From Plectrocnemia conspersa (lineage: Eukaryota > Arthropoda > Insecta > Trichoptera > Polycentropodidae): DNA of 64,000 nucleotides. Location: the NCBI GenBank assembly GCA_009617715.1, contig VTFK01000550.1:1-64000 (forward strand), given 5' to 3'. Numbering within the stretch: position 1 is the stretch's first letter; each line of letters starts with the position of its first letter. Of this stretch, positions 63,143 to 64,000 are shown in pieces. The notes under the pieces were generated by a model, which was not told the origin of the DNA, made no database searches, and saw nothing but the letters and a program-made list of their open reading frames with translations. The translations under genes and the position numbers were made by a program.

Positions 63143-63346
63143 TTGCCCAACTATAAAGTTTATTGGTCTTCAAAATTTGAGTTCCGAGATGTAGACATAT
63201 CTTCCCTAATGTTTCGTGATACATTCAGTTGGCTCCTTGGAAACATTAATTTGAACGACAATTCGTTACAATCAAAACCTAATGAAGAAAACTATGACAA
63301 ATTGTACAAAATAAAACCTTTAATCGATACACTATCTAATACGTAA
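63143..63346 (+). pseudogene. piggyBac transposase fragment
   Basis: An open frame of 67 codons encoding YKVYWSSKFEFRDVDISSLM, FRDTFSWLLGNINLNDNSLQ and NYDKLYKIKPLIDTLSNT, the N-terminal part of the piggyBac DDE domain (family pattern: DYWS, ...I.S.M...RF..LL..LH.NDNS, D.LYKI.P..D.L). The catalytic Asp residues lie further downstream and are absent. No TTAA-bounded element was found. It sits about 40 bp upstream of the Helitron-like tail. Confidence 0.8.
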
Positions 63347-63385
63347 ATAATTAATTAATTTAAATTTATTTAATTAAATTAAAAT

Positions 63386-63609
63386 TGAATTGATATTTTA
63401 TATTTTATTGTTTTCGTAAAATATACAGATGGCGCTAAAGCTGAAGAAGAAGAAAAAACACTATCAAAAACAGAAAAAAATGAATTATTACACAATTTAA
63501 TTAATTTAATTTTAATTGAATTAATGAATTGATTTCGAACTTCAATTGTATTTATTTAATTAATATATATTCAAATTTAGCAATAGCGAAGCATTGCCGG
63601 GTCCGCTAG
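63386..63609 (+). mobile_element. Helitron-like 3' end, second copy
   Basis: Matches 34440-34661. Ends GCATTGCCGGGTCCGCTAG followed by T. Just before the end, GCAAT...ATTGC (around AGCGAAGC) can form the short hairpin typical of Helitron 3' termini. The 5' end was not identified; if it lies before 63143 the piggyBac fragment would be captured cargo. Confidence 0.6.
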
Positions 63610-63729
63610 TGCTAATATATAGAAATAATATTATAAATAGCCTTTTTTTATCTTTATTTTACTATTCAAATCAACGCAATATTTTTTATCAAAGTTTATT
63701 CATTTATTTTTTTGTTTCTTATTTATTTT

Positions 63730-64000
63730 TAATAACGTGAATGTCACATTTCTTGTACCGCCACTGAAATGTACTGTACGTCGGAGTGTCTCGTGTTCTA
63801 CTCGCGGTATGGAAGTGCAGCGACAGTGCAGCTACTGCCTATCGACCCCTGGTGGGGACGACCAGTTGCCGTCGCCTGCGACTGTTCTTGTGGACCAGTC
63901 TTCGGCGGCCATCGCTTTGGCACGCTGGCTGTACGTTCGTTGATGGTGCGATGGTGCCGGACGCCTGACTAGTGACAAGTGTTGGTGTGTGTGCATGTGT
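63730..64000. other. GC-rich edge block, unassigned
   Basis: A sudden GC-rich stretch with several overlapping + strand ORFs, cut by the window end. Composition resembles the LINE blocks at 54.5-57.6 kb, but no domain is recognisable. Confidence 0.35.

Noticed and set aside
1..64000. tRNA or rRNA genes
   Set aside because: No convincing T-loop/B-box (GGTTCGA-type) with matching A-box, and no rRNA-like conserved segment, was found by eye; a covariance search would settle this.

Overview
This is an AT-rich arthropod, almost certainly insect, genomic window. The evidence is spliced genes with GT/AG introns, a discoidin-domain receptor gene, and a dense mix of mariner, Tigger/pogo, hAT, piggyBac, Jockey-type LINE and Helitron remnants. 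Nothing bacterial or viral was seen. Species cannot be fixed from the sequence alone.

Layout. (1) 1-25.6 kb, + strand: 16 coding exons of a discoidin domain receptor (DDR) gene, 5' incomplete. They encode 1007 visible residues: discoidin domain, discoidin-like domain, one membrane span, a long cytoplasmic linker and a tyrosine-kinase-like domain with broken catalytic motifs. Its large introns carry transposons: a three-deep nest (hAT inside hAT inside Tigger), a LINE reverse transcriptase relic, and a complete but degenerate Jockey LINE holding a 337 bp hAT MITE. (2) 26.7-27.9 kb, - strand: a two-exon gene for an unknown acidic 156-residue protein, tail to tail with DDR. (3) 28-39 kb: intergenic DNA with a mariner inside a hAT relic, a Helitron 3' end, a deleted piggyBac element and other fragments. 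(4) 39.5-52.1 kb, + strand: a four-exon gene for an unknown 180-residue, probably disordered protein. Its putative promoter plus noncoding first exon is present three times in direct orientation (40.2, 41.5 and 47.7 kb), with transposons between the copies. (5) 54.5-59.6 kb: GC-rich LINE fragments. (6) 59.8-63.6 kb: a hAT element split by a piggyBac-like element, then a piggyBac transposase fragment and a second Helitron-like 3' end.

The piggyBac-like element at 60.5-62.4 kb is an inverted copy of the one at 0.6-2.35 kb, so the window is nearly bracketed by a 1.7-1.9 kb inverted repeat. The hAT at 59.8-62.8 kb is the likely parent family of the MITE in the DDR intron.

Most interesting points: the DDR kinase domain looks like a pseudokinase; the small + strand gene shows exon duplication and promoter/first-exon triplication; and nested insertions with recoverable target-site duplications give a relative insertion history. 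All calls come from reading the sequence by eye, without database searches.
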